A stretch of DNA of 64,000 bases from Bog-473 sp963743785 (GTDB lineage Bacteria; Actinomycetota; Acidimicrobiia; Acidimicrobiales; RAAP-2): positions 479,681 to 543,680 of the forward strand of contig CAVURD010000004.1 of NCBI GenBank assembly GCA_963743785.1, given 5' to 3'. The notes under the pieces were generated by a model. The model did not search any database. It was not told where the DNA came from and saw only the letters and a program-made list of their open reading frames with translations. Positions 34,006 to 43,339 of the stretch are shown piece after piece. Each line of letters opens with the position of its first letter. Position 1 is the first letter of the stretch. The translations under genes were made by a program, and so were the position numbers.

Positions 34006-35841
34006 ATGCAAACTCGAGATGACATTCGCAACGTGGCCATCGTGGCCCACGTCGACCACGGCAAGACCACCCTGGTCGACGCCCTTTTGCGCCAGACCGG
34101 CGCGTTCGGCGCCCACCAGGAGATGACCGATCGCGTCATGGACTCGGGGGACCTCGAGCGTGAAAAGGGCATCACCATCCTCGCCAAGAACACGGCCGTG
34201 CGCTGGGGCGGCGTCAAGATGAACGTCATCGACACACCGGGCCACGCCGACTTCGGGGGCGAGGTCGAGCGGGGGTTGAACATGGTCGACGGGGTCCTGT
34301 TGCTGGTCGACGCCTCCGAGGGCCCGCTGCCGCAGACCCGCTTCGTGCTGCGCAAGACACTCGAGGCCCGGCTTCCGGTGGTGCTGGTCATCAACAAGGT
34401 CGACCGGCCCGACGCCCGCATCGACGAGGTGGTGCACCAGGTCGAGGAGTTGTTCCTGGACCTCGATGCCGACGAGCACCAGATCGACTTCCCCATCCTC
34501 TACGCCAACGCGCGGGCCGGCTGGGTCAGCACCGAGAAGAACGTGGTGGGCGAGAACGTCAACCCCCTCTTCGAGGCCATCATCGATCACATCCCGCCCC
34601 CGCAGTTCGAGGCGGGGGCGGCGACCCAGGCCCTCGTGTGCAACCTCAGCGCCTCGCCCTACCTCGGCCGCCTGGCCATCTGCCGCATCTACAACGGCGA
34701 GTTGACCAAGGGCAGCGTCATCTCGTGGTGCAAGCTCGACGGCACCTTCGAGAAGGCCAGGATCACCGAGATGTACGTCACGGAATCGCTCGAGCAGGTG
34801 CCGTCCGAATCGGCCGGTCCGGGCGAGATCGTTTCGGTCGCGGGTCTGGCCGAGGTCACCATCGGCGAGACCCTGGCCGACGTCGACGACCCGGTGGCCC
34901 TGCCCGCCATCACGGTCGACGAGCCCAGCCTGGCCATGACCATCGGCATCAACACGTCGCCGCTGTCGGGTACCGACGGCACCAAGCTGACGGCCCGCCT
35001 GCTCAAGGCGCGTCTCGACTCCGAGCTCGTCGGCAACGTGGCCATCCAGGTGAAGCCGACCGACCGACCCGACCTGTGGGAAGTGCTGGGCCGGGGCGAG
35101 CTGCAGCTGGCGGTGCTGGTCGAGACCATGCGCCGTGAAGGTTTCGAGATGACGGTCGGCAAGCCGCAAGTCGTGACCCGCGAGATCGACGGGAAGACGC
35201 ACGAGCCGGTGGAACGGGTGTCGGTGGATGTGCCCGATGACTATCTCGGAGTCGTGACCCAGCTGCTGGCCCTCCGCAAGGGCACCATGACCGAGATGGT
35301 CAACCACGGATCGGGGTGGGTGCGCCTGGACTACCGGGTGCCCGCCCGGGGACTGATCGGGTTCCGGACCGAATTCCTGACCGAGACCCGGGGCACCGGG
35401 ATCCTGCACCACATCTTCGACGGCTGGGAACCGTGGCACGGGGAGCTGAAGACCCGTCGCAACGGTTCCATGGTGGCCGACCGACGCGGCCTGACCACCA
35501 CGTTCGCGTTGATGAACCTCCAGGAGCGCGGCACCATGATCGTGGGGCCGGCCGAGGACGTCTACGAGGGCATGGTCATCGGCGAGAACGCCCGCCAGGA
35601 GGAGATGGACGTCAATCCGACCAAGGAAAAGAAGCTCAACAACATCCGTTCGGCCAACGCCGAGGAATTCGAGCGGTTGACCCCGGCGTTGAACTTCTCG
35701 CTGGAGCACGCGCTCGAATTCATTGCCGACGATGAGTGCGTCGAGGTGACCCCCAAGGTCGTCCGGCTGCGCAAGGTCGTGCTCGACCAGGCGGTGCGGG
35801 GGCGGAGCCGGAGCCGAGCCCGGGATCACAGCGCGTCCTAA
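34006..35841 (+). CDS. typA: TypA/BipA ribosome-associated GTPase
   Basis: 611 residues. GTPase motifs: AHVDHGKTT (G1), REKGITI (G2 region), DTPGHADFGGEV (G3), NKVDR (G4). Later elongation-factor-like domains and the BipA-specific C-terminus follow (GRGELQLAVLVETMRREGFE, PARGLIGFRTEF, NIRSANAEEFERL). The protein binds the 70S ribosome and assists large-subunit assembly under stress or cold. ATG 34006 begins the conserved QTRDDIRNVAIVAH. Confidence 0.97.
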   Translation: MQTRDDIRNVAIVAHVDHGKTTLVDALLRQTGAFGAHQEMTDRVMDSGDLEREKGITILAKNTAVRWGGVKMNVIDTPGHADFGGEVERGLNMVDGVLLLVDASEGPLPQTRFVLRKTLEARLPVVLVINKVDRPDARIDEVVHQVEELFLDLDADEHQIDFPILYANARAGWVSTEKNVVGENVNPLFEAIIDHIPPPQFEAGAATQALVCNLSASPYLGRLAICRIYNGELTKGSVISWCKLDGTFEKARITEMYVTESLEQVPSESAGPGEIVSVAGLAEVTIGETLADVDDPVALPAITVDEPSLAMTIGINTSPLSGTDGTKLTARLLKARLDSELVGNVAIQVKPTDRPDLWEVLGRGELQLAVLVETMRREGFEMTVGKPQVVTREIDGKTHEPVERVSVDVPDDYLGVVTQLLALRKGTMTEMVNHGSGWVRLDYRVPARGLIGFRTEFLTETRGTGILHHIFDGWEPWHGELKTRRNGSMVADRRGLTTTFALMNLQERGTMIVGPAEDVYEGMVIGENARQEEMDVNPTKEKKLNNIRSANAEEFERLTPALNFSLEHALEFIADDECVEVTPKVVRLRKVVLDQAVRGRSRSRARDHSAS

Positions 35842-35887
35842 TCGACCCACCGGCCCGGCGCCGGCACTCACCTAGCATGATCCTGTT

Positions 35888-35972
35888 GGAGGGATGGCAG
35901 AGCGGACAAATGCGCAGCTCTTGAAAAGCTGTGAGGTGCAAGCCTCCGTGGGTTCGAATCCCACTCCCTCCG
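35888..35972 (+). tRNA. tRNA-Ser(UGA)
   Basis: The acceptor GGAGGGA pairs with TCCCTCC, with discriminator G. The anticodon arm CAGCT-CTTGAAA-AGCTG gives UGA. There is a long variable arm and a T arm GTGGGTTCGAATCCCAC. CCA is not encoded. A -10-like TAGCAT lies about ten bases upstream. Confidence 0.96.
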
Positions 35973-36334
35973 CTGTTTGGGCTTCGTGAGCGGTTGTACG
36001 GCTAATCGGATTTCAGCGGGGTCTGGCGGTCTGGCCACGTCCGTGCTTGATAAGTCGGGCGGTGAAGTGTCAACAGGGACCCAGGATGGCTGCGACCACG
36101 TTTCGTCTCTGATGGCGAGATCGCCCCTGCCGAAGGGCCGTTGCCGAGGCTCTCGGCGTGACCTTTTCGGCTCGGGACAGGCAATTACAGGCAAGCTCGC
36201 GATCCCGGTGCCGCAACTCGTCGAGAACGTCCAAGCGTGCTGGTTCCCCATCAAGCAACTCATCGATCAACGCATCGGGATGGTGCGGCCGGACGCTTGG
36301 GACGCGGCACGGCCGACTCTGGGAGACTATCTAC
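35973..36334. other. intergenic stretch after tRNA-Ser
   Basis: About 360 bases without a convincing gene. A short minus-strand frame (about 36070-36270) encodes a plausible helical peptide but has no family support. No copy of the tRNA 3' end was found downstream that would mark an integrated element. Confidence 0.5.
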
Positions 36335-37279
36335 ATGACCACGACGTCCCCCTCCAAGCCGGGCTCCTTCCGCCTCCCGGGCTACCCGGTACTGGTGGGA
36401 CCGTTCACTCACCTCGTCGAGGAGCGGGACCGGTTGAGCGCTCTTCGTTGGAATCACTTCGAGGCCCGCCGCCTCGGAGCCACGATCGGAGCGGAGATCT
36501 CGGGTCTGGACCTCACAGCCGAACTCTCCAACGAGGTGATCGATGAGCTGCGTCACGCGTTGCACGACTACAAGGTGATCTTCTTCCGCGATCAAGCGAT
36601 GTCGCCCGGCCAGCACGTAGCGTTTGCCCGGAGGTTCGGCGAGCTCGAAATCCACCCGTTCCTCCTCTCGAACACGGGGGAGCCGGAGCTGGTCCGCTTC
36701 GAGAAGACGGCCGAGCTCACGGGGTACGAGAATTCGTGGCACCACGATGTCACCTGGAGAGAGTGCCCATCTATGGGTGGTGTCCTCCATGCCCTGTCGG
36801 TGCCCGAGCACGGTGGCGACACCTTGTTCTCGGACATGTACGCCGCCTACGACTCTCTCGACGACGAGACCAAGTTGGCCATCGACGATCTCGTTGCAGT
36901 GCATGACTTCATTCAGACTTTTGGTGCTGGCATGTCAAGGGAACAGCGCCAAAAGGCACAGCTGCAGTACCCGCCAGTTCGACATCCCGTGGTCTGCTCG
37001 CATCCATCCACAGGGAAGCGGCACCTCTACGTCAACCGACCTTTCGTGAGCCACATTGACGGCATGGACCGCGACGAAAGCAGTCACCTGATCGACCGGC
37101 TCTGTCGACAGGCCGACGCCCCAGAGCACCAGTGCCGCTTCACATGGACGGCGGACGCAGTGGCATTCTGGGACAACCGGGCCGTGCAGCACTACGCCTC
37201 CAGCGACTACTGGCCCCATGTCCGGAGCATGGAACGTGCCTCCATCGTCGGGCCGCGGCCGGTGCGCCTGCGCAGCTGA
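36335..37279 (+). CDS. TauD/TfdA-family Fe(II)/2-oxoglutarate dioxygenase
   Basis: 314 residues. The facial triad is H136-x-D138 (SWHHDVTW) and H286 (NRAVQHYA); R301 (SMERASIVG) is the likely 2-oxoglutarate anchor. The family hydroxylates sulfonates such as taurine, aryloxyacids or alkyl sulfates, releasing the substituent. The substrate cannot be told. ATG 36335 begins just before the fold; codon use is a little less GC-rich than in the preceding typA gene. Confidence 0.92.
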   Translation: MTTTSPSKPGSFRLPGYPVLVGPFTHLVEERDRLSALRWNHFEARRLGATIGAEISGLDLTAELSNEVIDELRHALHDYKVIFFRDQAMSPGQHVAFARRFGELEIHPFLLSNTGEPELVRFEKTAELTGYENSWHHDVTWRECPSMGGVLHALSVPEHGGDTLFSDMYAAYDSLDDETKLAIDDLVAVHDFIQTFGAGMSREQRQKAQLQYPPVRHPVVCSHPSTGKRHLYVNRPFVSHIDGMDRDESSHLIDRLCRQADAPEHQCRFTWTADAVAFWDNRAVQHYASSDYWPHVRSMERASIVGPRPVRLRS

Positions 37280-37441
37280 AGCCCAGAGACAACTGGTTCC
37301 AGGCCCGACGCAAAGGTGCCCAAGTGCGCCGGGTGGGGAACATACTCAGCGTTCTGAGCGAGCCGTCTGTGGGAGACCTGCACGAAGCTGGGCCTCTGGT
37401 CCGGGCGGTTTTCCGGTCGTCCTTTGCTGAGAGAAGTCGAC

Positions 37442-37963
37442 TTGACTAGAACGTTGCGTGTGGAACTCGAACGCTGGCCCAACGAAGCCGAGATGATCGC
37501 CGAACTCTATGGAGGTGCCTGGTCCGATCCAGGTAGCTGGGCCAGGCGACTACGGCCCGAGGGCTGCATCGTGTGCACTTCAGGCCGCCCTTACGGCATC
37601 ATCGCCGACTTGAACCAGACCTGGGTCACCACCGATCCCGAAGTCGCCATCTTCGGCTACGTATGCGTCATCTCGAAGGTCCACGTCATCGAGCCCTTCG
37701 ATCTGCCCGATCACGGAGTGGCCTTTTGGCAGGAAGCCATGGCCGTAGCAAAGGCCGTCAATGAGCTCTATCGGCCGGTGAAGCTCAACTACGAGATTCA
37801 TGGCAACACCTTGCCCCATCTCCACATGCATCTGTTTCCTCGCCAGCCAGACGATGGGTTCATAGGTCGCCCAATCGATGTCAAAGACACCCGCCATCGC
37901 TACAGCGACGACGACCTCGCCAATCTCAGATCAGCCCTCGGCCGCATTACCCCATCAGTCTGA
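37442..37963 (+). CDS. HIT-family protein
   Basis: About 173 residues. The histidine triad is HGNTLPHLHMHLFPR; an N-terminal GCIVC precedes it. Such proteins hydrolyse or transfer nucleotidyl groups. The start is uncertain: TTG 37442 has GAGAGAAG upstream; GTG 37460 and TTG 37424 are alternatives. A second, related HIT protein lies at 50164. Confidence 0.85.
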   Translation: MTRTLRVELERWPNEAEMIAELYGGAWSDPGSWARRLRPEGCIVCTSGRPYGIIADLNQTWVTTDPEVAIFGYVCVISKVHVIEPFDLPDHGVAFWQEAMAVAKAVNELYRPVKLNYEIHGNTLPHLHMHLFPRQPDDGFIGRPIDVKDTRHRYSDDDLANLRSALGRITPSV

Positions 37964-37975
37964 GGATTGTGCGAT

Positions 37976-38146
37976 TCACGCGGAGGCTCCCCTAGGAAAC
38001 AGTGCTCTCGATTGCTCGCTGGCATTGCGTCGAGCAGTATCTGGCCCTTCTCCTGCTCTGACCCTCTCTTCGACGTATTGCTCGAGCCGCCTTTCAATGA
38101 ACTCCGACATCTCTTCGTCGGTGAGCGGTCGCAGGCTTGCGTGCAC
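37976..38146 (-). pseudogene. N-terminal fragment of a GNAT acetyltransferase
   Basis: From GTG 38146: ASLRPLTDEEMSEFIERRLE, then YVEERVRAGEGPDTARR and ALFPRGA before a stop. This matches the helical N-terminus common to one GNAT group (LRPLT.EE...F, YAEE.VRAG, LLP.G) but the acetyl-CoA-binding part is missing. It is probably a truncated remnant. Confidence 0.55.
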
Positions 38147-38224
38147 GCCTCAAATCTAGGCTTCTACATGCCCCAGTTCGCCGGACAATCGGCACCACAA
38201 CGCCATAGAGTTTGCCCAGTGCGA

Positions 38225-38803
38225 ATGAACTGGGCGGAGTCGATGTACATCAACAGTGGACTTCGGACCAAGCGTCTGCGGCACGGTGTTGTTCCAAACC
38301 TAATCGAGCTCGGCGGACGCACTGAAGGTCTCAAAGTTCTCGATGTTGGTTGTGGACCGGGTGAATGTGTGGCCAGTGAGCTCGACGATTTCGGGGCGTC
38401 TCAGGTCACTGCCATTGACCTCGATCCGAAGATGGTTGAGCGAGCGAAGCAGCGATTGGCTGACTATGGCGAGCGTGTCGATGTAGAAGCGGGCGATGTC
38501 ACCAAACTTTCCTACAAGGATAGAGAGTTCGATGCAGTCTTCAACTTTGCAGTCCTGCACCATGTGTCCGATTGGCGGGCCGGACTCCAAGAGATCGCCA
38601 GGGTGCTCGCCGTCGGAGGGAGACTGTTTTCCCAGGATCATGACGTTGCCAACCACGACTGGTTGTCACGCCACATCTTCGAGCATCCACCAGATCGATT
38701 CACCAATGCCCAGTTCATCGACCAGGTGAGGAACGTGGGACTCAGCGTGATTGAAGTCGACGATCAACCCGGTCAGATGCTCCTCGCTGCACGCAAGAGC
38801 TGA
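38225..38803 (+). CDS. class I SAM-dependent methyltransferase
   Basis: 192 residues. Motif I is LKVLDVGCGPGECVASEL, with acidic motif AIDLDP, then EAGDVTKLSYKDREFDAVF and LAVGGRLFSQDHD. ATG 38225 (NWAESMYINSGLRTKRL) fits the usual N-terminal helix. The target is unknown. Lower GC than the surroundings suggests recent acquisition. Confidence 0.88.
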   Translation: MNWAESMYINSGLRTKRLRHGVVPNLIELGGRTEGLKVLDVGCGPGECVASELDDFGASQVTAIDLDPKMVERAKQRLADYGERVDVEAGDVTKLSYKDREFDAVFNFAVLHHVSDWRAGLQEIARVLAVGGRLFSQDHDVANHDWLSRHIFEHPPDRFTNAQFIDQVRNVGLSVIEVDDQPGQMLLAARKS

Positions 38804-38931
38804 CGAAGATTCGAGAAGGAAGCGGAACGCCTCAGCCAACTGATTGCGACGTAGCGCACAATCGTGATCCCACGTGCCCCCTTATTGCCGGGACGGTGAC
38901 AAGGTGAGCCGTCTGGGTGGATAATGCGATC

Positions 38932-39792
38932 ATGTCCGGCGACGCCAGCGAGCGGCGATTGGCGGGAACCGAGCGGTCTGTCGTGGCATCGCAGTACGAA
39001 GACCCATCGAACCTGCAAAGCCGCGTCAACGTGTATGCCTATTTGTGTCCCGAGCACCCCTTGCCAAAAGGCGCGACATTCGAGGACTGGGTTCTGGATC
39101 ATCTCGACTGGACCGGCGAGGAGTCGGCGCTCGACATCGGCTGTGGTCCAGGAGGCTTTCTCTCACCGATCTCCCTCCGGGCTGGACGAGTAATGGGCTT
39201 CGATCTGTCGCTGGGGATGCTGGCGGAGGCGAGGAACCGCACGCCTGACGGTCGTGCCCATTTGGCGGCGGCCGACATTCAAGCTTTGCCGTTAGTCTCG
39301 GATTCCGTCGATGTCGTAGTTGCTGCCTTCATGCTGTATCACGTACCTCATCTGAACCGGGCCCTAGATGAGCTGTCTCGTGTTCTCCAAAGCGGTGGGA
39401 CGATCCTCGCAGTTACGAACGGACCTGGGGACAAGATCGAGATCAGGCAAGCATGGCAAGAAGCCGGTCGTCGCATCATTGGCCAGACATTCAATGCCCC
39501 CCACTGGTCGGACAACTTCAACCTCGACAATGGAGCAACTGTGCTCGGTGAGACATTCGATGTGGTGGCCGTCGATCGGACGAGGGGAACTTTTAGGTTT
39601 CCGGATCCTGGACCGGTCTTGGCGTGGGTCCAAAGCCTTCGCCCTGGCCTCGAGGACGAGATAGAGGATGCGACGTGGGCAGACGTAATGGGAGAGCTTC
39701 GTCGGACAGTCGCTCATGAGATCGAGGCTCACGGGAGCTTTGCAGCGGGGAAGGACTCGGGTCTCGTAATCGCACGAAAACGGGCAACCTGA
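38932..39792 (+). CDS. class I SAM-dependent methyltransferase
   Basis: 286 residues with ALDIGCGPGGFLSPISL (motif I), FDLSLGMLAEA, DVVVAAFMLYHVPHLNRAL and LQSGGTILAVTNGPG, a UbiE/BioC-like small-molecule methyltransferase. ATG 38932 is used. It differs clearly from the preceding methyltransferase, so the two are not recent duplicates. Confidence 0.88.
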   Translation: MSGDASERRLAGTERSVVASQYEDPSNLQSRVNVYAYLCPEHPLPKGATFEDWVLDHLDWTGEESALDIGCGPGGFLSPISLRAGRVMGFDLSLGMLAEARNRTPDGRAHLAAADIQALPLVSDSVDVVVAAFMLYHVPHLNRALDELSRVLQSGGTILAVTNGPGDKIEIRQAWQEAGRRIIGQTFNAPHWSDNFNLDNGATVLGETFDVVAVDRTRGTFRFPDPGPVLAWVQSLRPGLEDEIEDATWADVMGELRRTVAHEIEAHGSFAAGKDSGLVIARKRAT

Positions 39793-39876
39793 CGCATTTA
39801 AGTGCGTACGATCAGTGTGTCACTGAACGCCGGGATGAGGGCGCTATGGACGGTCAACTGTACGGCAAATGGTGAT

Positions 39877-39905
39877 ACAACTCGGCGACGTCGTCGCCGA
39901 GTTGT
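39877..39905. terminator. bidirectional terminator hairpin
   Basis: ACAACTCGGCGAC-GTC-GTCGCCGAGTTGT, a perfect 13-bp stem with a 3-base loop, lies between the convergent methyltransferase and DUF3089 genes. It can serve both strands. Confidence 0.8.
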
Positions 39906-39919
39906 AAGCGTCGAATCGC

Positions 39920-41131
39920 TCAGCCCCGGTAGGCCATGGCCTCGCTGCGCGTGAGGCTGACCAAGTTGCCAAGTGCGATGTTCACGTCAACTAGGTGGAG
40001 GCCCCACGTCGGGCCGAGCGTCTGACCCACGATCTTCCGCGGATCGCCAATATGGATCGGGGCACTCACTTGCAACCAAGTTGCCCCGCCCTGCGAAAGG
40101 CACTGGCCCGAGTAGAGGTCCGGCTCGGTGACCCAGGGCGTGGGCAGTTCAGGCGGCGTGACACCCGATAGTCCACCCAACCCTTTCGCTGCCGACCTGG
40201 TCGGGAAGTACGGGGCGAGCGCGGCTGTTCCGCCCGAGAGGTCACCCGGGTTGACGCACAGGACCTGTAGCCCGGCCGACGAACGCGGCCGGCCGAAGAG
40301 TGAGTCGACTGGCGGCATCTGGTCGAAACTGGAGTACGCGATGACGCAGCCAAATTGTCTGGTGGTGGTGCAGGCCGGGATGTGTTTGAAGCTGCCCCCG
40401 ACTGTCTTGCCTATCGGGACGGTCACGTTGCCCCCGAGGATGATGGCCGACACCAGGCGCGAGCGCACGGCGGGGTTGTTATCCACCCTCCTCTCGAGCA
40501 GCTGGATCAGCAACGACGCGCCCTGCGAGTGGCCGATGACGATCACGCCCCGGCCTCGGTTGTAATGGGCCAGGTAGTCCATCCAGGCCGCCTGAACAGA
40601 CGCATAGACGGCAGCGATGTCCCGACCGGTGATCGCTCCGCGATCGGTCAGCGCGTGCAGCGTCAACTGCGGGTACACGGGGGCATACACCTTGCAAACT
40701 TGAGAGAAGCGTGACGCCTGGATCCGGGCTACCGCCGTCTCAGACGGGTCGACGCGGAGGTTGGCCACAACCCCCGACTGCTCGCTCACCGTCGGATAGA
40801 CATAGAAGCAGTCGACAGAGGGATTCGCGGCCGGCGAGGCGGGCGCGAGGGTGGCCCGGCCCGATTCGGGGATGACAGTGGTTGTCAGATCCGCCGTACA
40901 GGGATCGTCGGGCAATCCGGGCCGACAGAGCCACTCGACGCCAGCGGCGTCCGTTCTCGATGGTGCAGCCCCGTTGGCCACTGCGGCCTGATCTGCCCCG
41001 GTTGCCACCGTCGTCGTCCCGGCGGCACTTGACGAACTACACACCGCTGCAACGGCAACTAGGGCCCACGCGGTGGCCGTTGTGAGCAGTCGCCCACTGC
41101 CGCCGATCAGTGTTCGACGACAGCGTTCCAA
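39920..41131 (-). CDS. secreted DUF3089 alpha/beta hydrolase
   Basis: 403 residues. A signal peptide (LLTTATAWALVAVAAV) is followed by the DUF3089 domain: VDCFYVYPTVSEQSG, then the nucleophile elbow VIVIGHSQGASLL (S202), then FGCVIAYSSFDQMPP. Probably an extracellular esterase or lipase. No canonical lipobox is present around the early cysteine. It follows the ferritin-like gene by 17 bases. Confidence 0.88.
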   Translation of the reverse strand: MERCRRTLIGGSGRLLTTATAWALVAVAAVCSSSSAAGTTTVATGADQAAVANGAAPSRTDAAGVEWLCRPGLPDDPCTADLTTTVIPESGRATLAPASPAANPSVDCFYVYPTVSEQSGVVANLRVDPSETAVARIQASRFSQVCKVYAPVYPQLTLHALTDRGAITGRDIAAVYASVQAAWMDYLAHYNRGRGVIVIGHSQGASLLIQLLERRVDNNPAVRSRLVSAIILGGNVTVPIGKTVGGSFKHIPACTTTRQFGCVIAYSSFDQMPPVDSLFGRPRSSAGLQVLCVNPGDLSGGTAALAPYFPTRSAAKGLGGLSGVTPPELPTPWVTEPDLYSGQCLSQGGATWLQVSAPIHIGDPRKIVGQTLGPTWGLHLVDVNIALGNLVSLTRSEAMAYRG

Positions 41132-41148
41132 GTTGGATACACCTCCGC

Positions 41149-41637
41149 TTACGCCTCGGCAGGTACCGGCAACGGATACTGTAACTGCGCGATCACGTCG
41201 TCCAACGATCCTCGGGAGATGCCTTCACTCTCCTTCGTCACCCACTTTAGGATCGACGCCTCATGGTGGACCATTGATTGCAGAACGTCCCGATCTTTTG
41301 CAGGACCAACATCGAGGATAGCTTCGAATCGCGAGAGAAATCCCTGAACGATCGGAATGTTGGCGGCGGCGAACTCTTGCCAGTCGAGAGCACGGTATGC
41401 CTCAGCAGCACCATCGATGCCCGTCAGATCCATCTCCTCATTGAGCGAGACGCCCCGTTCGAAAAGGAATGGGCGGAGGCGCGCTTTTGTTTCAGTTTCC
41501 AGTTGAAGAAGCGTGCCGAGGTGATACTGCTCACGAGGATTCTTCGCAATATCGACGAGGGCAAGAAACACTGCCTCACCCAAGATCTCGCTCTCGTACA
41601 GGTCGCGAATACACGCGGGATAGGTCAAGTCGCTCAC
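41149..41637 (-). CDS. putative ferritin-like helical protein
   Basis: 162 residues from GTG 41637, which has a strong AGGGGAGGGG SD; longer readings have none. The helices LYESEILGEAVFLALVDIAK and LGTLLQLETETKARLRPFL place Glu residues as in ferritin-like di-iron bundles, and HHEASILKWV gives a later His/Glu. Family placement is tentative. Confidence 0.6.
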   Translation of the reverse strand: MSDLTYPACIRDLYESEILGEAVFLALVDIAKNPREQYHLGTLLQLETETKARLRPFLFERGVSLNEEMDLTGIDGAAEAYRALDWQEFAAANIPIVQGFLSRFEAILDVGPAKDRDVLQSMVHHEASILKWVTKESEGISRGSLDDVIAQLQYPLPVPAEA

Positions 41638-42501
41638 GTTTCCCCTCCCCTGATACCGAGCCTTAACTCTCGATGGTTGACAATCTAGCCGTCGCCACTG
41701 CCGCAGGGCTGGTACCGAATGCGAGGATGCGGATGAGGATGAGGAGAAGCAACCACAGCACCGGCTGGGGCATGTGCTGAAGATGGAGGCTGAGACGTTG
41801 GACGATATTGAGCGCGGAAGGATCACATTGCCGGACGACGCCAAGACCGCTCCTTACGCGGTGCGGAACCTGTTGTTCCGGTTGCTCTGAGACGAAGCCA
41901 GAGTCGGAATCTTGGTGCGACGTTACGGCACTTCGAGGCTGGGTTAGTTCTCCGAGGAGAGATCAGTTCCCTGGAGGCCGTTGGACAGGGTGCTCGTGGG
42001 AGTGTGGGGTCTGCACATGCGGTGCGCGGTCCCCAATCTCACCCCTGTAGCCCAGATGCCGCAGAACCCACGCGCCGAACCGGCTGGGCGGCTTGCGCAG
42101 CTGTGCCTCCTTGGCCTCCGCCTCGTGCTCGTCGCTGTACCAAATCCCTCTTGGGCCGCCTCGCCACTTTCGAGCCATGCTGCCAGCGTATCTAGGTAAC
42201 AAACCTGACCTCGGCTCTGGTTGACGGTGGGGTCCCTGCCCCACAACGCCGGTCCAGAGATGCCGACCCACGCGGCTCGGCCTTGACTTTGCGAATCCCC
42301 GAGGAAGACAGCCGTGTCACCCTCTACTTGCGGCTGGGCGCCACCTGCCACGCCGAGGAGTACGAAGCAGCGTTCCAGGCTGCTGGACTCGTTGCCGAAG
42401 TGTCGAGGGTCCGATGCAAGGTCGGGATCGATACATTTCCGTGAGGGCGACGTGAGTAGTGAGCGGCCGAACGCTTAGTCACCACTCAATACACTTTGCC
42501 A
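41638..42501. other. gene-poor stretch with short remnants
   Basis: Apart from the small minus-strand gene at 41963, the plus strand holds two short coding-like tails without clear starts: one ends at about 41890 (ETLDDIERGRITLPDD), one at about 42444 (LRIPEEDSRVTLYLRLGA). Neither matches a family I know. They look like ends of degraded genes. Confidence 0.4.
41963..42178 (-). CDS. small hypothetical protein
   Basis: 71 residues from ATG 42178 (ARKWRGGPRGIWYSDEHEAE, then RFGAWVLRHLGYRG, then a His/Pro-rich end). It reads as plausible coding sequence but has no family match or clear SD. Confidence 0.35.
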   Translation of the reverse strand: MARKWRGGPRGIWYSDEHEAEAKEAQLRKPPSRFGAWVLRHLGYRGEIGDRAPHVQTPHSHEHPVQRPPGN

Positions 42502-42969
42502 ATGACGTCTGACGACTCCTTGGTTCTTCGGGTGGCCGGTGTCTCGGATGTGGAACACCTTGCCCGACTTCGCTACCAATGGAGAGCGGGCGAGCGAGGG
42601 GAAAGTGGCCTCGATGAGCCATCATTTGAGAGGTCATTCCGCTCCTGGATGGAAGACCACAGCGCCTCACATGTCCCCTTCCTTGCCTCGAGGAACGGAG
42701 GCGCGATCGGAATGGCGTGGCTGGCCCTGGTCGATCGGGTGCCGGGACCTGAACACTTCACTCGGCGATCTGCCTACGTTCAGAGCGTCTTCGTTATTTC
42801 ACCGGAGAGGTCCAATGGCATCGGCACGTCATTGATGGAACTCGTTCTGACCCATGCCCGCGAACTTGGGTTGGACTATGTCGCAGTACATCCAAGTGAG
42901 CGGTCGTTCCCGCTCTACCAACGCCTCGGATTCACGCCCACGGACCGTGTCTTGGAGCTGCGGCCCTAG
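42502..42969 (+). CDS. GNAT-family N-acetyltransferase
   Basis: 155 residues. The fold starts LVLRVAGVSDVEHLARLR. The acetyl-CoA site lies in SVFVISPERSNGIGTSLMEL, with the usual R/Q-x-x-G-x-G/A loop altered to RSNGIG. The last part (FPLYQRLGFTPTD) is typical. Substrate unknown. Confidence 0.87.
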   Translation: MTSDDSLVLRVAGVSDVEHLARLRYQWRAGERGESGLDEPSFERSFRSWMEDHSASHVPFLASRNGGAIGMAWLALVDRVPGPEHFTRRSAYVQSVFVISPERSNGIGTSLMELVLTHARELGLDYVAVHPSERSFPLYQRLGFTPTDRVLELRP

Positions 42970-43051
42970 CTTGCTGATGGCGCCCCGTTCGCCGAGCGGG
43001 AGCGAAGAGCAGATCGGCGGTGTCACTCGATTGCTCTCCTGAGATCCCTTT

Positions 43052-43224
43052 GGTCACTCGTCGGGCCTCGCTCGCCGTCGTAGCAGCGCCTGTCGAACTC
43101 GAACCGTTTACTCCTTCATGGTCTGGCACCCGCGCCTGGACCACGACCCGGCCCAATAGTGGCTGCGCGAGATGATTCGCTCCGTTGCAGCAGCAAGCAT
43201 CGGCGGCCCGTCAGAGGCACAGTA
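43052..43224 (+). pseudogene. C-terminal remnant of a LysR-type regulator
   Basis: One frame gives SLAVVAAPVELEPFT; a one-base shift then gives MVWHPRLDHDPAQ, an in-frame TAG, and WLREMIRSVA. The VWHPRLD.DPA..WLR signature is typical of the end of LysR-family effector domains. A frameshift and a stop in such a short piece mark it as decayed. Confidence 0.55.
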
Positions 43225-43339
43225 GGCCCGACATAGACCGCGAGACCTTACGTGTCGGATCTCCCTCTGCCGGCGTGCCGCGCATTCTGGCGGATATCAA
43301 AGCGTCGCACGGTCTCCGCTCGGATCAGCTCAGCGCAGC

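Noticed and set aside
33886..35871. 661-codon open frame opposite typA
   Set aside because: High GC keeps antisense frames open; no family features, while typA on the other strand is unambiguous.
35868..36263. Minus-strand frame with REWDSNPRRLAPH-like peptide
   Set aside because: Antisense of tRNA-Ser(UGA); same artefact.
35888..43330. Genomic island integrated at tRNA-Ser(UGA)
   Set aside because: No integrase gene and no second copy of the tRNA 3' end were found in this window.
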